Positions 24,959 to 31,898 of a DNA stretch of 64,000 bases are shown here, one piece after another. The DNA is taken from positions 1,462,322 through 1,526,321 of the forward strand of contig NC_018015.1 of NCBI RefSeq assembly GCF_000265525.1. The letters run 5' to 3'. A program made the translations under genes and the position numbers. Origin of the DNA: Thermococcus cleftensis (GTDB lineage: Archaea > Methanobacteriota_B > Thermococci > Thermococcales > Thermococcaceae). The notes beneath the pieces are model-generated. The model did not search any database. It was not told where the DNA came from and worked only from the letters and a program-made list of their open reading frames with translations. The first letter of the stretch is position 1. Each line of letters starts with the position of its first letter.

Positions 24959-26333
24959 GGCCACCAGCTCCATCAAACTCCATGAAATCTTCCAAATCCC
25001 ATGCGAACCAGCCCTCTCTCCTCAGCCGTTCTTTTCCCATAACCTCTTTCGCGACGAGCCCGTAACCCTTTCCCCACCCTTCAAGGCCCATCAACCCTGC
25101 CTTGCGCTCCAGGTCCTTCAAAATTCCCCGGGCCTCCCTCTCGCCAAGTTCCTTCCACTTCACCTCCACGAGGAGGGCCCTTTTTTCCCGCTCGTCGAGG
25201 GCAACGATGTCTATTTCCTCGTTTTTATGCCACCACCTTCCAAGCCTGCTGGGCCTCAGCGGGAGCTTTCCCTCCCTTCCCAGCCTGACGAGGAACTCCC
25301 TGGAAACCTCCTCGAAGACTGAACCTAGGTATGTGCTGTATCCCTTCAGAAACTCCTCCCAGAAGTCGAGGCTCTCGAGCTCTATCTCGTCCCTGTACCG
25401 CTCAACGAACCTGAAGTAGAAGGCGAGGTATCTGTCAGATATTCTGTACCTTGTGTGCTTGGTCTTCGGTGGGGCGGTAACCGGAGTTTCCCTCCTTACA
25501 AAGCCGAGTCTTTCGAGGACTTCCAGGTACTTGAAGAGGTTCGAGCGGGGGATTCCTGTGTAGGTGCTTATCTCGTTGAAACGGATTTTACCCTCGGCGA
25601 TTGCCTTCAGGATGAGCTTGTACGTCCGCGGTTCCCTCAGCTCGCTTGAGAGCAGGAAATCCGCCTCGGCGTATAGGAATCCGTGCTTGCTGAAGGCGAC
25701 CCGTTTGATGTCCTCAAAGTGGCTGAAGAGGAGAAGATACGCCGGAACCCCGCCGGTCACGCCGTAAATCTTCACGGCTTCTTCAACGCCAACACCGAGC
25801 AGCTTCCAGGAGCTGAAGAAGTCGAGGGGGCCGAGCTTTATCTGGCCGTCTCTCCTGCCGTAGAGCGGGCTCTTCTGGCCCAGCACGTGCTCCTCCATCA
25901 TACCAACGCTCGAACCGACGAGTATGAGATAAATCCCGGAGTTCCTGACGATTTCATCGACTATGTACTGAAACTCGCTCAAAATCCTTTTGTCTGACTG
26001 GATGAGATATGGAAACTCGTCTATGACAACCACGACCTTCCCCTTCTCCGCGATGTACCTGAAAGCCTCCTCGAAGCTCGAGAACGACGACTCGTTCAGG
26101 AAGGGGGAGGAATGCACCTTGAGAACCTCCCGCGTGAACCCCCTCAGGTTGTCATGGTAGGTGCTGTTTCTGGCGAGGTAATAAACCGACGGTTTGTCCC
26201 CCATGAACTCCCCGACCAGGCGGGTCTTTCCCACGCGCCTCCTCCCGTAGATGGGAAGGAATGCGTTCTCCCCCTCCCAGAGTCTTTCCATGAACTCTAT
26301 CTCGGACTCCCGGTCAACAAAAGTTATTGGCAT
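24945..26333 (-). CDS. Archaeal AAA ATPase with C-terminal DUF234 nuclease-like domain
   Basis: 462 residues. Residues about 1-220 form an archaeal ATPase (PF01637-type): Walker A YGRRRVGKTRLV (29-40), Walker B VVVVIDEFPYLIQS, sensor LILVGSSVGMM. A winged-helix stretch (NEISTYTGIPRSNLFKYLEVL) follows. The C-terminus is DUF234 with the PD-(D/E)XK-like core EEIDIVALDEREKRALLVEVKW. Such proteins are abundant in Thermococcales and often mobile, with no known substrate. A TATA at about 26350-26358 implies a leaderless start with a palindrome on top. Confidence 0.9.
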   Translation of the reverse strand: MPITFVDRESEIEFMERLWEGENAFLPIYGRRRVGKTRLVGEFMGDKPSVYYLARNSTYHDNLRGFTREVLKVHSSPFLNESSFSSFEEAFRYIAEKGKVVVVIDEFPYLIQSDKRILSEFQYIVDEIVRNSGIYLILVGSSVGMMEEHVLGQKSPLYGRRDGQIKLGPLDFFSSWKLLGVGVEEAVKIYGVTGGVPAYLLLFSHFEDIKRVAFSKHGFLYAEADFLLSSELREPRTYKLILKAIAEGKIRFNEISTYTGIPRSNLFKYLEVLERLGFVRRETPVTAPPKTKHTRYRISDRYLAFYFRFVERYRDEIELESLDFWEEFLKGYSTYLGSVFEEVSREFLVRLGREGKLPLRPSRLGRWWHKNEEIDIVALDEREKRALLVEVKWKELGEREARGILKDLERKAGLMGLEGWGKGYGLVAKEVMGKERLRREGWFAWDLEDFMEFDGAGGHEDP

Positions 26334-26344
26334 AGTATGATACT
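26334..26344. promoter_or_regulatory. AGTAT-N-ATACT palindrome at the ATPase start
   Basis: AGTAT-G-ATACT directly precedes the ATG at 26333 (minus strand) and lies between the TATA element GTTATAAG (about 26350-26358) and the start, on the expected transcription start. A bound repressor would block initiation. Confidence 0.4.
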
Positions 26345-26371
26345 CGACTTATAACTTTTTAAGCATTGCGC

Positions 26372-27121
26372 TCACACGTAGAACACCATGCCGTCGTAGG
26401 CGACGAGAACCCTGTTTCCCCACCTTTTTCTAACGTACTCCGTCAGCTCAAGGAATGGCAGGTTCTTGTGGGAGATGTGGCTTAGAACCGTCCTCTCGGC
26501 GAGCCTGAGGCCCAGTTCGGCAGCTTCATCAACGTTGTTGTGGTAGGGATCCTTAATTCCCGGCGGGTAGGTTGCATCGACGATGGCGAGCCTGAGGGGA
26601 GCCTTCCCCTTCAGGAACTCCTCCGTCTCCTCGGGGAGGCCCTTGGTGTCGTAGAGGATTGCGATGGTCTTCCCGTCCTCCTCGATGAGGTAGCCGAGGG
26701 TTTCAACTTGGTGATTGAGCCTCAGGGCCGTTATCCTCAGCGTGTCCAGCTTAATAACGTCACCCGCTTTCACCACCCTTGGCTGGAGGTTCTTGGGCTC
26801 GCGGAGGATCAGGGCGTCGGCGTGCCCTTCCGGAGCGTAGAGCGGGGTTTCAAGTGCCATCCAGCGGAGCTTGTAGAGGCCGTAGATGTGGTCGTGGTGC
26901 CAGTGGGTCAGAAATATTGCCTCGAGGGGGACGTTGAGGTAATCCCTTATGTCCGTGCCCACGTCGAAGAGAACCGCTTTCCCCTTTTCGGTGATCACGG
27001 CGAGGGTCGAGGGCTTCCTCTGGGCGAAGCCGAACCTTCTCGCCTCGGTGCAGGTCGGGCAGGTGCAGAGGTGGGCGGGAATCCCCTCGCTGCCGCCGGT
27101 GCCTATGAAGTAGACTATCAA
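26372..27121 (-). CDS. PhnP/RNase Z-like MBL-fold metallo-hydrolase
   Basis: 249 residues from a TTG at 27121, five bases after AGGTGGTGGG (a GTG at 27130 is the alternative). N-terminal FIGTGGSEGIPAHLCTCPTC with a Cys pair as in PhnP-type proteins, then the metal-binding FLTHWHHDHIYGLYKL. Further metal ligands are in ILYDTKG and the late LSHISHKNLPF. Relatives act as phosphodiesterases on cyclic phosphates or RNA-like substrates. A perfect inverted repeat and a palindromic TATA lie just upstream, the TATA shared with the divergent Mut7-C gene. Confidence 0.85.
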   Translation of the reverse strand: MIVYFIGTGGSEGIPAHLCTCPTCTEARRFGFAQRKPSTLAVITEKGKAVLFDVGTDIRDYLNVPLEAIFLTHWHHDHIYGLYKLRWMALETPLYAPEGHADALILREPKNLQPRVVKAGDVIKLDTLRITALRLNHQVETLGYLIEEDGKTIAILYDTKGLPEETEEFLKGKAPLRLAIVDATYPPGIKDPYHNNVDEAAELGLRLAERTVLSHISHKNLPFLELTEYVRKRWGNRVLVAYDGMVFYV

Positions 27122-27132
27122 ACCCACCACCT

Positions 27133-27150
27133 ATTTCACGGCTGTGAAAT
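27133..27150. promoter_or_regulatory. Inverted repeat at the start site of the MBL hydrolase gene
   Basis: ATTTCAC-GGCT-GTGAAAT, 7-bp perfect arms. It lies between the palindromic TATA at 27155-27166 and the ribosome site of the minus-strand gene, over its predicted transcription start (about 27133). Operator or leader hairpin. Confidence 0.5.
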
Positions 27151-27154
27151 AAGG

Positions 27155-27166
27155 CCCTTATAAGGG
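27155..27166. promoter_or_regulatory. Palindromic TATA box shared by divergent genes
   Basis: CCCTTATAAGGG is a perfect 12-bp palindrome. Its centre is about 27 bp from the start codon of the Mut7-C gene (27185, plus, leaderless) and from the predicted start of the MBL mRNA (about 27133, minus). No second TATA is visible in this 63-bp gap. Confidence 0.6.
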
Positions 27167-27184
27167 TTGCCTCAACTTCCCAAT

Positions 27185-27643
27185 ATGAGGTTCATCGCCG
27201 ACATGATGCTCGGCCGGCTCGCGAGGTGGCTCCGGCTTTACGGCCACGACACCCTCTACGGAGTGGAGGACGATGATGAGATAATCCGGGTTGCCCTGCG
27301 AGAAGGCCGGATAATCCTCACGCGCGACTCCGGCTTGGCCGAGAGAGCGAAAAAACTCGGCGCGGAGGTTTTCCTCCTCTCATCGAACTCCCTCGAGGGG
27401 CAGGTGAAGGAGCTGATGGCCTCGGGGGTTGAGTTCAGCGAGCTTTTCCCGGCCAGCGCGCGGTGTCCTAAGTGCAACGGGCCCATAAAGCGCGTTTCGA
27501 AGGAAGAAATCAGGGAGAAGGTTCCGGAGGCGGTGTATTGGAAGTACGACGAGTTCTACGTTTGCACCAAATGCGGCCAAATCTACTGGCCCGGGAGGCA
27601 GTGGAGGGAGATGGTAAAAATGGACAGGAGGCTGAGGGATTGA
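27185..27643 (+). CDS. Mut7-C RNase-domain protein with zinc ribbon
   Basis: 152 residues. The N-terminal PIN-like Mut7-C core reads MRFIADMMLGRLARWLRLYG, then ILTRDSGLAERA and VFLLSS; the acidic residues (Asp6, Asp in LTRDSGL) would bind metal for RNA cleavage. The C-terminal zinc ribbon is CPKC (about 98-101) and CTKC (about 132-135). It is a predicted ribonuclease, unassigned in archaea. It precedes mptE by a single base and is probably co-transcribed with it. Confidence 0.85.
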   Translation: MRFIADMMLGRLARWLRLYGHDTLYGVEDDDEIIRVALREGRIILTRDSGLAERAKKLGAEVFLLSSNSLEGQVKELMASGVEFSELFPASARCPKCNGPIKRVSKEEIREKVPEAVYWKYDEFYVCTKCGQIYWPGRQWREMVKMDRRLRD

Positions 27644-27644
27644 A

Positions 27645-28352
27645 ATGAGATGGGAGGACTGGAAGCCGTTCTACGAGCGAATCGTGAGGGAGATGGGCTA
27701 CTCGGTCGAGGAGGACAGAAAATCTGCCGAGCTTTTGAGGGCGCTCCTGCTGGAGGGCGACGAGTACATTCTGCGGGAGGAGCTCGCGACTGTGGTTGGG
27801 AGGAAAGCCTACGTCTTCGGCGCCGGCCCGAGCCTTGGGCTGGCCTTGGAGGAGTTCGACTTCTCGGACGGAACGCTAATAACTGCCGACGGAGCGACAA
27901 CGGCACTCCTCGATGCCGGGCTACTGCCCGATGTTATCGTTACCGATCTCGACGGCAGGATACCCGACATAAAGCTCGCAAACGATAAGGGCGCTTTTTT
28001 GGTCGTCCACGCCCACGGCGACAACGTGGAGAAGATGGGCGTTTACGTGCCCATGTTCTCGCGCATACTCGGCACGTGCCAGACCGAGCCCCTCGACATC
28101 GTTTACAACTTCGGCGGCTTCACCGACGGCGACAGGGCCGCTTTTCTGGCCGAGGAGCTGGGCGCAAGGGAGATAGTTCTGGTGGGCTTCGACTTCGGCG
28201 ATACCGTTGGGAGGTGGAGCAAGCCGGGTCTCAGGGAGCACGCGCGGGTGTGGGAGAGCAAGAGGAAGAAGTTCGAGTTCGCCAAGGAACTGCTGGAATG
28301 GCTGGAAAAGAATGGAAGGGCGAAGGTTGAGTACCTCAGACCAGATCCCTGA
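27645..28352 (+). CDS. mptE: 6-hydroxymethyl-7,8-dihydropterin pyrophosphokinase, MptE-type
   Basis: 235 residues of the archaeal DUF115 enzyme that pyrophosphorylates 6-hydroxymethyldihydropterin with ATP in (tetrahydromethano)pterin synthesis, replacing bacterial FolK. Signature stretches: KAYVFGAGPSLGLAL (about 54-68), LPDVIVTDLDG, FLVVHAHGDNVE and IVYNFGGFTDGDRAAFLA, then LVGFDFGD. It starts one base after the stop of the Mut7-C gene and ends overlapping the convergent 28336 gene by 17 bp. Confidence 0.92.
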   Translation: MRWEDWKPFYERIVREMGYSVEEDRKSAELLRALLLEGDEYILREELATVVGRKAYVFGAGPSLGLALEEFDFSDGTLITADGATTALLDAGLLPDVIVTDLDGRIPDIKLANDKGAFLVVHAHGDNVEKMGVYVPMFSRILGTCQTEPLDIVYNFGGFTDGDRAAFLAEELGAREIVLVGFDFGDTVGRWSKPGLREHARVWESKRKKFEFAKELLEWLEKNGRAKVEYLRPDP

Positions 28353-29163
28353 GCTTCTTGACCTTTCCGGCCTTTATCTCGACGTAGCCCTGTCTCTTGA
28401 GGAAGCGAAGCACCTCCTCCAGGGCCTTTGGGGAGTAGTTGATGACCAGGGTTCCCTTCTCGGTTGGAATGGCTATCGGTGAGGCCCTCACGAAGCCCTT
28501 CACGAGCTCCTCCAGCTCCACCCTCTCGTCCCCTATGGCCTTCAGAACCTCCCCCGCCAGTATGGCCCTTCCGATGAGGGCGAAGTAGACCTTCAGCAGT
28601 AGCTCCTCCGGGAAGTACCTCGCCGCCACCTTCCCGAGGGCGTTTATCTTGCCTATGTCCAGCTCCAGTATCTCGAATTCGTACTCCATCGTGAGGTCGG
28701 CGAAGGCGAACTGCTTCGCTATCCTCTCGGCGCTTTCCGGGCTGTGGACGAGGTTGAAGGGGAACTTGAACTCGAAGCGGAGCTTTGTAACGTCCACCCC
28801 ATCGCGGAGCCTTATCACGCCGTCCTGGTAGTCTATCGCCCCGTTCCTGGTCAGCTGGTCGAGGAGCTCAGCCACCCAGGGGCCCTCCTGCAGGAGAGCC
28901 TCGAACCTCTCCCCGACCTTGATGTGCTCCAGTATGTGGTTCAGGCTCTCACGGAAGGACGTGAAGCCCTCGAGGAGCGCCTCCCTGTCGGCGCCCTCCA
29001 TGACATCTATCTGCGACCTTATCTCCTCCAGCGTTCCCTCGAGCATGTAACCCACGAAGCTCTCGTAGCCCAGTCTCTCGTTGAGCTCGAACCTTATCCC
29101 TTCCCTCTTCAGATCCTCGAGAAACGACCTCTTGACGGCCTCGTTCTTGGTCACGAACCTCAT
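28336..29163 (-). CDS. Conserved-looking protein of unknown function
   Basis: 275 residues, soluble, mixed alpha/beta. N-terminal NEAVKRSFLEDLKREGIRFE; a middle part with long helices (LLEGFTSFRESLNHILEHIK); a C-terminal winged-helix-like end (SPKALEEVLRFLKRQGYVEIKAGKVKKL). I do not recognise a family. It is a single-gene unit, divergent from the LSm-MobB operon. Confidence 0.6.
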   Translation of the reverse strand: MRFVTKNEAVKRSFLEDLKREGIRFELNERLGYESFVGYMLEGTLEEIRSQIDVMEGADREALLEGFTSFRESLNHILEHIKVGERFEALLQEGPWVAELLDQLTRNGAIDYQDGVIRLRDGVDVTKLRFEFKFPFNLVHSPESAERIAKQFAFADLTMEYEFEILELDIGKINALGKVAARYFPEELLLKVYFALIGRAILAGEVLKAIGDERVELEELVKGFVRASPIAIPTEKGTLVINYSPKALEEVLRFLKRQGYVEIKAGKVKKLRDLV

Positions 29164-29225
29164 TCTATCACCGAACCGGAAACGGTTAAAAGCCTTATAG
29201 GCTTTTGGTCTCTGGAGGTGAGCGC

Positions 29226-29441
29226 ATGGGCGAGAAGCAGTACCTCCTTGACAGGACCCTCGAGGCTTGGAAGGGGAAAAGGGTGGCCTTGGCCGTGAGC
29301 AACGATCACTCCTTCACTGGAATACTCAAGGACTTCGACGAGGAGGTCATACTCCTGAGCGACGTCGTGGACATAGCCGGGAACAGGGCGAAGGAGCTGA
29401 TAATCAAGATAGACGACCTGAACTGGATAATGTTGCTGTGA
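29226..29441 (+). CDS. LSm-like RNA-binding protein
   Basis: 71 residues after GGAGGTGAGCGC. Sm fold: ALEAWKGKRVALAVSNDHSFTG, then KDFDEEVILLSDVVD (Sm1) and KELIIKIDDLNWIML (Sm2-like). The canonical Sm2 RG motif is replaced by KIDD, so this is an Sm-like relative rather than the main archaeal SmAP. It probably forms a ring and binds RNA. Nine bases separate it from the MobB gene. Confidence 0.8.
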   Translation: MGEKQYLLDRTLEAWKGKRVALAVSNDHSFTGILKDFDEEVILLSDVVDIAGNRAKELIIKIDDLNWIMLL

Positions 29442-29450
29442 GGTGTTGAG

Positions 29451-30185
29451 ATGAGGGCCGTTGCTTTCGTCGGCTTCAAGAAGAGCGGGAAAACCACAAC
29501 GGTTGAGGCGGTTGCGAGGGTTCTGAAGGAGCGCGGTTACCGCGTTGCCATAGCGAAGAGCATGCACGCCGACTTTGACAGGGAAGGGAGCGACACCTGG
29601 CGCTTCTCAAGGGTCGCCGATGCCGTTCTGGTTAGAGCTCACGATACCGATGCGGTTCTCTTCAAGGCCAAGGACATCAACGCACTCTTCTCGATGGTTT
29701 CAGCCGATTTTCTTCTGCTCGAGGGCTTCAAGTCGGTCCAGCACGTGCCCAAGGTGATATGCGCGAGGAACGAGGAGGAGGTGAGGGAGCTCAACGGCGG
29801 CCTGGCGATAGCGGTGAGCGGGGTCGTAGCCTCCATCGGCGTTGAGGAGATAGACGGGTTGCCCGTTATAGACGCGACTAAAGAGCCAGAAAAGCTCGCC
29901 GATCTGGTGGAGAAGAGGGCCTTCATGCTTCCTAACATAGACTGCGGCCTCTGCGGCTTCCGCTGTGCGGAGATGGCGAAGATGATTGTTAGGGGTGAGA
30001 AAACCCTGAAGGACTGCGTTGTGCTCAGCTCGAAGCCGAAGGTCACGGTGAAGATAGACGGTCAGGTTCTCCCGATGAAGGACTGGGTTCAGGAGCTCGT
30101 CGAGAAGACGATTAAGGGCATGCTCTCTGCTATGAAGGGCTACCGCGAGGGCAGGAAGATAGAGATAGTGATAAGGGAGGATTGA
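29451..30185 (+). CDS. mobB: MobB-type GTPase fused to an iron-sulfur domain
   Basis: 244 residues. Residues about 1-150 are MobB, the molybdopterin guanine dinucleotide accessory GTPase: Walker A VGFKKSGKTTTVEAV (8-22), SMHADFDREGSDTWRFSRVAD, and LLLEGFKSV. A Cys-rich segment follows (NIDCGLCGFRCAEMAKMI, with a later Cys in LKDCVV) that would hold a 4Fe-4S cluster. A role in tungsto- or molybdopterin cofactor assembly is likely, matching the MoeA gene at 51417. It ends 1 bp short of the convergent JAMM gene. Confidence 0.85.
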   Translation: MRAVAFVGFKKSGKTTTVEAVARVLKERGYRVAIAKSMHADFDREGSDTWRFSRVADAVLVRAHDTDAVLFKAKDINALFSMVSADFLLLEGFKSVQHVPKVICARNEEEVRELNGGLAIAVSGVVASIGVEEIDGLPVIDATKEPEKLADLVEKRAFMLPNIDCGLCGFRCAEMAKMIVRGEKTLKDCVVLSSKPKVTVKIDGQVLPMKDWVQELVEKTIKGMLSAMKGYREGRKIEIVIRED

Positions 30186-30186
30186 G

Positions 30187-30585
30187 TTAGACAAGTTTAA
30201 CTTCCACCTCCCGGATTTTGTCTCCCTCCAGCACATAAGCCCCGTAGTTTCCCCTGTCGTCCACTATCAGCCAGACCACCGGCCAGAGGTTCATTCCCTT
30301 CAGATCGTGGCCGCTAGGTCTCGGTGGACACTTCAAGTGGGAGTGAAAGATGCCAACAACCTGCAGACCTCTCGCCTCGGCATCATCGATGGCCCTCACC
30401 ATCTCCAGTGGCTCCATCTCGAAGGCATTGGGTGAGTCCAGCCGATTGGTGATAAAGCTGACAATCTCGACACTCGCGTTCTCTCCTTCCCGCTTCCCGA
30501 AGAGGAAGCCGCATATCTCAACCTCGCTCTTTTCTGCCGTTTTGATAATCAAACTTAAATCCCCTTGTCGAATCATCAGCCGCAT
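30187..30585 (-). CDS. JAMM/MPN+ metalloprotease-like protein
   Basis: 132 residues from the ATG at 30585 (30576 also possible). The JAMM motif is complete: Glu23, then H81-S-H83-x7-S91-x2-D94 in VVGIFHSHLKCPPRPSGHDL. Archaeal stand-alone JAMM proteins remove SAMP/ubiquitin-like modifiers or act in Cys/molybdopterin-sulfur carrier handling, so the neighbouring MobB is suggestive. A TATA at 30606-30616, shared with the divergent gene at 30650, implies a leaderless start. Confidence 0.88.
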   Translation of the reverse strand: MRLMIRQGDLSLIIKTAEKSEVEICGFLFGKREGENASVEIVSFITNRLDSPNAFEMEPLEMVRAIDDAEARGLQVVGIFHSHLKCPPRPSGHDLKGMNLWPVVWLIVDDRGNYGAYVLEGDKIREVEVKLV

Positions 30586-30605
30586 ACCTAAATTTGGCCC
30601 GTTAG

Positions 30606-30616
30606 ATTTATAAGTT
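30606..30616. promoter_or_regulatory. TATA region shared by JAMM and 49-residue protein genes
   Basis: ATTTATAAGTT on the plus strand (AACTTATAAAT on minus) lies about 27 bp before the JAMM start at 30585 and about 39 bp before the ATG at 30650. It is the only TATA-like sequence in the 64-bp gap. Confidence 0.5.
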
Positions 30617-30649
30617 TTGAACAAGTGACAATGGGCTGTCGGTGATAGG

Positions 30650-30799
30650 ATGAAGTGGGCCCTCACACTTCACGGTGGTGACCACCACGGGACCACCATA
30701 GTCTTTGAGGCGGAAACCGCGGACGAGGCAAGAAGACTTGCCGTTCAGGAAATGAGGCGGAAGGACGCGAGGGTCTTCGAGCTGGAGAAGCTTGAGTGA
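30650..30799 (+). CDS. 49-residue protein, paralogue of the gene at 30992
   Basis: Predicted beta-alpha-beta miniprotein: a strand with a His-rich turn (LTLHGGDHHGTTIVFEAE), an Arg-rich helix (ADEARRLAVQEMRRK) and a last strand (ARVFELEKLE). GGTGATAGG precedes the ATG. The second half aligns with that of the 49-residue protein 190 bp downstream, including the EEM/QEM step and the closing (V/Y)xELE. Function unknown; the HGGDHH turn could bind metal. Confidence 0.7.
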   Translation: MKWALTLHGGDHHGTTIVFEAETADEARRLAVQEMRRKDARVFELEKLE

Positions 30800-30959
30800 T
30801 TCTCCTTCCTCAGTTATTCTTACCAGTGCCCTCCGCGGTGAAGCGACACTTGTGATCATTGGGATAATGTTGTACATTAATGCATATTTTGGTTCGTACT
30901 GTTGTGTACTTTGCTGTTGAAATCAGTGCAACAATGTTTTTAAATCTCTCGAACTCTTC

Positions 30960-30976
30960 TATCACTCGCAGTGATA
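30960..30976. promoter_or_regulatory. Thermococcales glycolytic motif (Tgr/TrmBL1 operator)
   Basis: TATCAC-TCGCA-GTGATA is a perfect match to the TGM consensus TATCAC-N5-GTGATA. It lies about 25 bp downstream of the TATA element TTTTTAAA (30937-30944), over the expected start site of the gene at 30992. A TGM downstream of the TATA box is the arrangement of glycolytic genes repressed by Tgr/TrmBL1 when sugar is absent. Nearby 30830-30930 is AT-rich with several GTAC repeats and no gene. Confidence 0.85.
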
Positions 30977-30991
30977 TATTGGGGTGATGGT

Positions 30992-31141
30992 ATGCTCGTG
31001 AGGATCGTCTACTACATGAACAACACCCTTCCCAAGGAGAAGATAGTCGTCACCAACGACATAAAGAAGGCCGAGAGGATAGCGAGGGAGGAAATGGAGA
31101 AGCTCCGCGCGAGGGGCTACGAGCTCGAGTGGATCGCTTAG
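30992..31141 (+). CDS. 49-residue protein under a Tgr/TrmBL1 operator
   Basis: 49 residues: MLVRIVYYMNNTLPKEKIVV strand region, then helix KKAERIAREEMEKLRARG and closing strand YELEWIA. GGGGTGATGGT precedes the ATG. The TATA element is at 30937-30944 and a perfect glycolytic operator sits at the start site, so expression should follow sugar supply. Its paralogue lies at 30650. It ends on the stop of the convergent gene at 31138. No family recognised. Confidence 0.75.
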   Translation: MLVRIVYYMNNTLPKEKIVVTNDIKKAERIAREEMEKLRARGYELEWIA

Positions 31142-31383
31142 CTCTCCCCCTCGATCTCTATGACCTTGACGTTTATGGGGAGCTCCCTCAGCTCGTTGGC
31201 TATCCTCTCGGCCGCCCTGCTTGAGCGGGCGAGCATGACGAAGGCGACGTCACCCTTGTAGCGGGCCTCGGTGAAGCTTATAACGTCGCCCCTCGCTATG
31301 CCGTGTCCGATGACCTTTCTAACCTCGTCCTCGTACTTCGGCACTAGCTTCTTAGGAATGCTGAGCAGCACGCCGTATATCAT
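31138..31383 (-). CDS. Small protein of unknown function, possible ferredoxin-like fold
   Basis: 81 residues from the ATG at 31383, six bases after GGAGGTG (an ATG at 31392 is less well placed). Order strand-helix-strand-strand-helix-strand: IYGVLLSIPKK, YEDEVRKVIGHGIARGDVISF, DVAFVMLARSSRAAERIANEL, INVKVIEI, compatible with an ACT- or ferredoxin-like fold. It overlaps the end of the membrane protein gene upstream by 32 bp. Confidence 0.6.
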   Translation of the reverse strand: MIYGVLLSIPKKLVPKYEDEVRKVIGHGIARGDVISFTEARYKGDVAFVMLARSSRAAERIANELRELPINVKVIEIEGES

Positions 31384-31837
31384 TCCCATCACCTCCCCGT
31401 TCCATTCCGATCAGCAGGAGCAGCAGGCCGAGCCAGGTGAGGGCGAAGTAGACCGTCAGGCTGAGGAGGTGGAGCGGGACGGCCGCGAGCATCAGAACGC
31501 CCCCGATCCGGGCCGTTCTCCCGAGGCCTCTCGATACGAGGTAGATGTGGTAGACCGCCAGCGTCTGGAGGGCCGTGAAGGTCAGGTAGACCCCCCACCA
31601 GGCCACCGGCGAGACCTCCAGCGGCGTTATCCCGAGGGTCTCGCTCCAGCCGGATATTCCAAGGGCCACCTTTGCGACGTATAGGGGTATTGACAGGCCG
31701 ATGGCCACCGCGGCCCTGCCCAGTTCTTCCCTGAACCCTGGCCACTCCCTCCTCAGCAGGAGGAGAGGTACGATGGACAGCGGGTAGAGGTACATCATCA
31801 GGACGACCGTGAGAAGGATCAGAAGGGGCTTTCTCAT
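31352..31837 (-). CDS. Polytopic membrane protein of unknown function
   Basis: 161 residues with four to five hydrophobic helices (LLILLTVVLMMYLYPLSIVPLL near the N-terminus, WWGVYLTFTALQTLAVYHIYLV and LTVYFALTWLGLLLLLIG near the end). No signature recognised. It follows the Cdc48 gene by 62 bp on the same strand and overlaps the small gene at 31138, so all three may share a transcript. Confidence 0.65.
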   Translation of the reverse strand: MRKPLLILLTVVLMMYLYPLSIVPLLLLRREWPGFREELGRAAVAIGLSIPLYVAKVALGISGWSETLGITPLEVSPVAWWGVYLTFTALQTLAVYHIYLVSRGLGRTARIGGVLMLAAVPLHLLSLTVYFALTWLGLLLLLIGMERGGDGNDIRRAAQHS

Positions 31838-31898
31838 GGAACCACCTTAAGGGTTTGGAAGAAGGGGGATATAAGGTTGCCCACCCCCCGTTCTCCGC

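Noticed and set aside
30608-30877. 89-codon minus-strand frame covering the first 49-residue gene
   Set aside because: It has no promoter or ribosome site and the opposite strand has both, plus a paralogue.
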